Shown piece after piece: positions 58,761 through 64,000 of a stretch of DNA of 64,000 nt. This stretch comes from Physcomitrium patens (taxonomy: Eukaryota; Streptophyta; Bryopsida; Funariales; Funariaceae). Both the position numbers and the translations under genes were made by a program. The notes beneath the pieces were generated by a model. The model saw only the letters and a list, made by a program, of their open reading frames with translations, did no database searches and had not been told where the DNA came from. Position 1 is the stretch's first letter. Each line of letters begins with the position of its first letter. The DNA is taken from contig NC_037263.1 in NCBI RefSeq assembly GCF_000002425.4, forward strand, positions 6,572,959 through 6,636,958, read 5' to 3'.

Positions 58761-59264
58761 TTGCTCACCTAAGAATATAAGAAAGGGGGAGAGCACCACC
58801 AAAATTCGTAGTTAATGTAGTTATTTTCTCTAAGATGAAATAGAATTTTTTCAGTAGCCATAGTTTGGTCTTCTGATATGGATAGCCAAGAGATAGATAC
58901 CATGCCAATCAGATTATCTCAACCGACTAGCTCACGAAGGCGATCTTGAGATGAAGAACCGCCTACACCATGGCGACGACGAAGGATACGGAGTAACCGA
59001 TTACTAGTGATTATATTTGAGTCCGAGCCTGCTTACGATGGTCAGCCAAAAGGTGTGTTTGTAGGATAATTTCACAATGAGAACACGGAAGTTCATACTT
59101 GGTCAGAAGTTGAAGAAGTGGGCCACTACTGTTGGCTTCAAGGGCCGATGAACCACTTGCCTCGTGAACAACAGTTGGAGTTCATAGCAGACGTCATGGG
59201 ATAGATCTTCATTTTCTTGTGTTGGTACTGATTAACAACAACATTGCTTCTCAGAGACCTCGAA

Positions 59265-59281
59265 ACTGAAGGAGGGGGTGA
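59265..59281 (+). other. Element E polypurine tract
   Basis: AAACTGAAGGAGGGGGTGA ends immediately before the TGTTAGGG of the 3' LTR. Confidence 0.75.
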
Positions 59282-59669
59282 TGTTAGGGACATAGTCCTT
59301 AGAACCTTATAGAGACAAGTTTCTAGAATCTTTTAGAGACAAGTTTCTAGAACCTTCTAGAAGCAAGTCTCTGGAACCTTCTAGAAGCTTCTTAGTTGAT
59401 AGAAGATGTTAGAGACATAGTCCTTAGAACCTTCTAGAGATAAGTTTCTAAAAGCTTCCTAGTTGGTAGAAGTTGCTTGAGAAGCTTCCTAAATAAGAGT
59501 ATATATTGGAATCGAGGCTGAAGAGTTCTTCAGTCTCGACAACACATCTCTTGGAGCTCTAACTCACCTCTCTGGTGTTGTTCTTATATTCATCTGATTA
59601 ATCTAGTTCTTGCCAGTTCTTCTTGAACTTCTTGTTAGATCTCAAGTCTGTATTTCTGTGTCCATGACA
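59282..59669 (+). repeat. Element E 3' LTR (388 bp)
   Basis: Starts TGTTAGGGACATAG and ends GTGTCCATGACA. Heat-shock-like arrays are kept at 59345-59362 and 59374-59391. The second internal unit is partly deleted, so it has fewer arrays than the 5' copy. Confidence 0.92.
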
Positions 59670-60419
59670 TAATTATGATGAATATGGTTGGTTTTGATTG
59701 ATTTTGGATCCAATAATGGAGAAATGAATCTAGATATCATTTTATTCTTTTCATGATGGTTAGGATAGGTGGGTCAATTTAATAAAAGCTTGAATTTATT
59801 TAATATACTCTTATATATATATAATCATATTATCATATGTGTTGCCTTTCATACGTTTGATAGTTTGGAACTGATTTGTGAGCATTCATACGTCAAGCAC
59901 AACATTTATTCCTTTCCCCCAACAACAATGAGGATTGTAGGTGAATTGAATAAAATACAATAGCAGAGGAAGGAAGGTGCCAGGAATGTGAGCTCTGCAG
60001 TAAATATGGTTTGGGGGGGGGGACAATGAAACCTGGTACAGAAACGAAGTACCCTTTCGAGAGAAACTTGGGGGGAGGGGGCAACAACGACAAGGAATCC
60101 CGGATTCTGGAAATGGGTTGTAAAAGAGTGCGAGACCTCACGCGATGGACTGAGGTTGCAATTTTATGGTTATGTGCACTTGCGCACAGCGTGACAGAAT
60201 CAATCGTGGTTGAATGATTGAAAGATCTATCGGGAACGTGGAGGAGCGCCGGAGGGAACTCGTGGGGTCAGCATTGGTGCTCGAGGGGACCTGGCGGTGC
60301 GAGCAGGGGAGCGCGGGGGACGCGGTGGGGCGAGCGGAAGGAAGCAGTGACTCGTCAATATTGAGTCTGTTGTCGTCAATGGGTCACGCAGATGTGCTCA
60401 GAAGACGATTGGTCCATGC

Positions 60420-60526
60420 ATCAGTGGCACCTATGAAATCTCATGTCATCATAGGTGCGTCAACTTCTTGTAGTGCTCATTCATGTTATACTCCATTTTT
60501 CCTTAGATCTCATAGGTGCCACTGAT
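60420..60526. repeat. Short inverted repeat (22-bp arms, 63-bp loop)
   Basis: ATCAGTGGCACCTATGAAATCT at 60420-60441 and its reverse complement with one mismatch at 60505-60526. A third copy of the core, ATAGGTGCCACTGAT, is at 44881-44895 in the left arm. This could be the terminal inverted repeats of a tiny MITE or a transcribed hairpin. Confidence 0.7.
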
Positions 60527-62279
60527 TCCGGGTTGGGAATTCCGAATTTAGAATTTGCTCCTGCTTCCGCCCGGTAGGGGATTTTCCCCTCTGCCAACAA
60601 CTCGGTTGCCTCTCTAACCGAGTTCCCTCCCTCCCTCCCTCCGAAACAGTAAGCTAGTCCGCCCCCCCTAGTGAGGTTTCTGCCCGTGCCCACAGGTTCT
60701 CCCCGAGCTCGATAGAATAAGAAGGCCGAAAATCTGTCATCGCGGATACAGTCTGTTTTGTGGGACCAGTATTCAGTTGATTTGTCGAGCTTGATGTGAG
60801 GCAGTATCATCAGTTCAGTGAGTGCAGTTTCGACTTGCATTGATTTGGCTTCAGAAGTTGCGTAGTCATCGTGAATTGCAGAGTGAATCCGTCACGATGG
60901 GCTTCAATCCGATCCCCCCAATTCTTCTCCTTGAATCCAGTCTGACCTTCCTGCCTGGCGAGATCGAATACCTCTTCTATGGAGGTCCTCCGGTGGCCCG
61001 TCCACATGTGCCTCCAGTTGCTGTTGAAGTTGAGAACCACGAGGCCCGCGCTGCTGCTGGAGAGCCCGCCTTGATCGCACCATCCCAAGCTGCGTGACGA
61101 AGATTGTCAACTTGGTTTGTCTGCTTGCTGCAGCGCATGAAGTCCCTGAGCTGTGTTCACAACTTCAGCAAAGGTTCATTCGATAGAATGTGATGGGGGA
61201 GTAGTTTGTTGCTTGATGCGTTTAGCTATCCACGCTGATACGTCTGTTGGCGGTCATGGAACTGTGATCGCGCTTGAAATTAATCCTATGGTCGCTTTGA
61301 ATGCGGTCAGCATTCACAGCCTTACACTTACTCTGCAGCTCCTCAATTTGATGTTTTCATTGAATCAGAAACTAATATTTACTTCGAGTATCGGTCTCTA
61401 CCAATCTCCTCTTTCTCTTGGATTTCATACCGTTTTCTGTCTGTTTTGCTTGTGCATTTTTCTATGTTTTGTTTCCTAGTCGCAAACATTTCGAATTTCG
61501 AAGTTCAAAGTTCGAATCTCGAATTTCATGTCATCAACAACTAATACGAGGCCCCCATGTCGACTGAACTGCAATGCAACGCATATGTTTTCAACTGGTT
61601 TTAGCCGCTGAGGATTACGGTTTTGCTTTAAGGTTGTGTGATCGGCGCCACTCTGGGTGGAGTTGATCTGTTGCGTTGATTTATGAGGATTGTGCACAAC
61701 AATTGATGCAGCTGCTGCCCTGAACTGGGTGATGAAAGATAGGGTGGGACGATTGGAGAAACTTCTTTTCACAGCGAATTTCGGCCGAACCTTCGATTCA
61801 GACCTGAAAGTTAGACCCCTAACTACTGTCTACTCTCTAACTTCCTTCAATTAACTGCAAACATTTGCGTTAATATTTGTTTCGACAAGTAACGATGCAG
61901 ATGTGCCCCTCACCCTCACATAATCTCTTGAAGGTCCATTGCAACTGAGACCTCTGCCGAGTAGCAAAGAACCTGGACATCGTAGAATTTGAATATTGTT
62001 GATAGAAGATGCTTATGAGGTCATTTTTCCAATGACGTGATTTTGCGTGGCGCTTGAAGAACTGGTATGCAGATGATTATCAAATACCAGTGCAGATTCC
62101 ATTTCGCTTGGGTCAAATCATTTTCTGCAACTATCAATTTTTTTAATTCTGCTTCACATATTTGTGAGAACAATGACCAAATATATGTGTGTGTGTTGAA
62201 CATAGTTACACATTAAAAATAGGATTATGGTTCTATGTGATTGTCATATCGTGTGTTTTACAGTGATTGGGTTTTTTTT

Positions 62280-62310
62280 ATGATTATTATTATTATTATT
62301 ATTATTATTA
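62280..62310 (+). repeat. ATT trinucleotide microsatellite
   Basis: About nine consecutive ATT units, inside the 0.7-kb segment that is present only in the right arm. Confidence 0.9.
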
Positions 62311-62750
62311 CTTCACACTACGTTTTTGAAGTGTAGAGCATACTGAAATAGTAGATTATCAAAATGTGAAGCATACACAACAAGTGTCTTTTAATCTCAC
62401 TGTTTCAAATGAATTGGTTTAGTTCCATGTGAAGGAGGTTCATAAATCGTGTCAAATTTTTGGAGGTTTACTGTTGGTGATTTTTGGACGTTTTTTTTGT
62501 CTCATAAATCAAAAAAATTTGAGACAAAAAAATATTTAGAATAAAAATATGAGAAAAAAATAATGAAATTGCAGAGTTGTTTGAAATACTTGCTAATTAA
62601 GATGTTTTATAAAGATAAAAACAATAAAAAAAAATCAATGGAATCAAAATTAAATATCCTATTGTACAAATAATGTATTAATAAGTGTGGTTTGAATCGC
62701 TAATCTTAAAGTTGGTTCTAAATAGAGATGTGCTTCATATTTCAAAGACA

Positions 62751-63136
62751 ATTTTACATTTATTCATATTAGATAAAACATTATATATACATATACACAA
62801 ACATGTTTTGTTTGTTGGTTTGTTTGTTTTATTTTGGTTGCTATAGTACCATCCCACATCCTAAAATCTTTTTTTAGAATACTAAATATGCTAATAAAGA
62901 TAGTTTTTATAGACTACCTTGATTCCCCTTAAAAACATTTATTTTTAGGAGTGGTCAATTTTTGACTTAGCAACTGCAAATTAAGCTTTTACACCTTTTT
63001 TGTAGCCAACAATATGGATTTCTACTAGTTAGTATGTCATATATAATTATTGGAGTTTAGAGGGTCTTTATATTTGAGGGATAAGATGAGAGGAGATCTA
63101 TTATTTTTTTTACATGGCATAAAAAATATCTTTCAC

Positions 63137-63168
<32 letters not shown>

Positions 63169-63239
63169 ATTTTAAAAAGTGGTTTTTAGAAAATATAAAA
63201 AAAATTATATTAAAAGGTATTAAAAATAATGTCAAAAAA
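62751..63239. other. AT-rich noncoding stretch
   Basis: No coding signal. It contains an A homopolymer of about 28 bases at 63138-63165 and a GTTT-type repeat near 62805-62830. Confidence 0.5.
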
Positions 63240-63800
63240 TAAGACAAGAAAATTAAAGTCTCTTAAAATAAGATTAAGAACAAGAAAGGCGTTGATCAGA
63301 GTGAATAAGTGTCAAGGACAAGAACTCAATGAAAGAAAATAAACAAGTGAGACTTTTTTCAAAGAAAGATGAAAAGTTAGAAATATAAAAGTATGTATAT
63401 TCAAAAAAAAAAACTAAAAAGGCTATTGCCAAAAGATATAACAACTACAAACCCTTAAAACTAGACTAGAAATAAGAAAGGAATTGATAAAGGTCAAGAA
63501 GGCTTTAGTCTTGCTTTCATATATATTACTAATCAAAGAGTTATATGACAATGTTCTGTAGGACCTCCAATACATGTCTAATTTGCAAAAAAAAATTCTT
63601 AATTTCTAAGATAAGTTTTTTATATGTGTGCCACATCATTAGTTTGTACCACAAGCTATTAATATATACAACATGTGGCTATTTTATTGGCCAAGATTTT
63701 AACTTATAAATCACCTATAGACATATGTCAAAATGGAAATGAACTCTTTCTAAGATCTAAAACTCTTTCAATCTATTATAACATAGTTTCTATTACAAAA
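63240..63800 (-). repeat. Decayed family D LTR fragments, one abutting another
   Basis: 63310 starts TGTCAAGGACAAGAACTC and follows the family D LTR to about 63780 with many substitutions. 63240-63309 matches an internal piece of the same LTR (AAGACAAGAAAATTAAAGTC and AGAACAAGAAAGGCGTTGA). One LTR piece therefore precedes a second LTR start. The right limit is vague. Confidence 0.65.
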
Positions 63801-64000
63801 TAGGATAAAATAGACCAAAATAAAATTGAATACAACTAAACAAAATAGTACATGAATAACAAAGCAAAGCAAAAGAAAATAGAACAAAACTGAATAAAAA
63901 ATTCAAACCAAACTTTATTGAGAGAAAGGAACCAAAGCCATTCTTGACCAAATGTCTTAAATGGCCTAAATTAATCTTATTTATACTTTGTCCAACCATC
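63801..64000. other. AT-rich sequence to window end
   Basis: A/T-rich with repeated ACAAAATAGA-like units. It may be the far end of the decayed LTR, but I see nothing firm. Confidence 0.35.

Larger units (their letters stand above)
53123..59669 (+). mobile_element. Element E: Ty3/gypsy chromovirus with heat-shock-element-like LTRs
   Basis: Complete element flanked by a perfect 5-bp target duplication, TAATT (53118-53122 and 59670-59674). LTRs are 398 and 388 bp. Order: 5' LTR, leader, gag, protease, RT, RNase H, integrase, chromodomain, polypurine tract, 3' LTR. The gag frame has two TGA stops. The pol frame has about eight stops and one frameshift, mostly explained by C-to-T or G-to-A change. 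It is interrupted by a family D solo LTR and by a short antisense leader segment. RT and RNase H are still open for 454 codons, so decay is moderate. Confidence 0.94.
60055..62750 (-). repeat. Right arm of large interrupted inverted repeat
   Basis: Reverse-complement partner of 43870-44905. The match is split by about 1 kb at 60130-61140 and about 0.7 kb at 61900-62600 that the left arm lacks. The two overlapping opposite-strand ORFs (61153-61479 plus, 61476-61772 minus) are open as in the left arm. The plus-strand protein contains FCLFCLCIFLCF at its end, and the minus-strand protein contains short near-repeats of FEIR. Confidence 0.75.

Noticed and set aside
60214..60525. Plus-strand ORF of 103 codons
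   Set aside because: It crosses the 107-bp inverted repeat and begins in a G/A-rich patch; no domain. Not supported as a gene.

Overview
This is a gene-poor, AT-rich stretch of nuclear DNA from a land plant. My best guess is a moss or other bryophyte. That guess rests on three things: an intron-rich prolyl oligopeptidase of plant type, a mixture of Copia, chromovirus and LINE relics, and an atypical Ty3/gypsy family that I associate with moss genomes from memory. There are no operons, rRNA genes or CRISPR arrays. Nearly everything recognisable is transposable-element sequence at different stages of decay, nested in places, with two gene-like loci between the relics.

Layout, left to right. 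(1) 1-7748: an atypical Ty3/gypsy element (A, + strand) whose 5' LTR is cut by the window edge; its 3' LTR abuts (2) 7749-about 10690, the gag end, primer site and probable LTR of a second gypsy element (B, - strand) into which A probably inserted. (3) 12964-18755: a complete but dead Ty1/copia element (C, - strand) with paired LTRs, primer site, polypurine tract and a near-perfect target duplication. (4) 18756-27573: mostly noncoding, with one GC-richer island carrying a plausible two-exon gene of unknown function (24060-25470). (5) 27574-33948: a chromodomain gypsy element (D, - strand). (6) 34304-34381: a degenerate tRNA-Asn-like sequence. (7) about 37440-39620: a LINE reverse-transcriptase relic (- strand). 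(8) 39921-40479: an inverted solo LTR of family D. (9) 43870-44905 and 60060-62750: two arms of a large, interrupted inverted repeat. (10) 44929-48035: a 5'-truncated prolyl oligopeptidase gene with a frameshift and a damaged splice acceptor. (11) 53123-59669: a second chromodomain gypsy element (E, + strand) with a perfect TAATT duplication. A family-D solo LTR (58049-58600, GCAAG duplication) sits in its chromodomain. (12) 63240 to the window end: further family-D LTR fragments.

The most interesting signal is in the LTRs of element E. Upstream of a TATA box they carry clusters of perfectly spaced alternating TTC/GAA modules, the pattern of plant heat-shock elements, amplified by an internal tandem duplication. 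This suggests a formerly heat-responsive retrotransposon, comparable in principle to Arabidopsis ONSEN. All retroelement reading frames are interrupted, and several have lost catalytic residues, so no element here looks autonomous. All family assignments were made by eye, without database searches.
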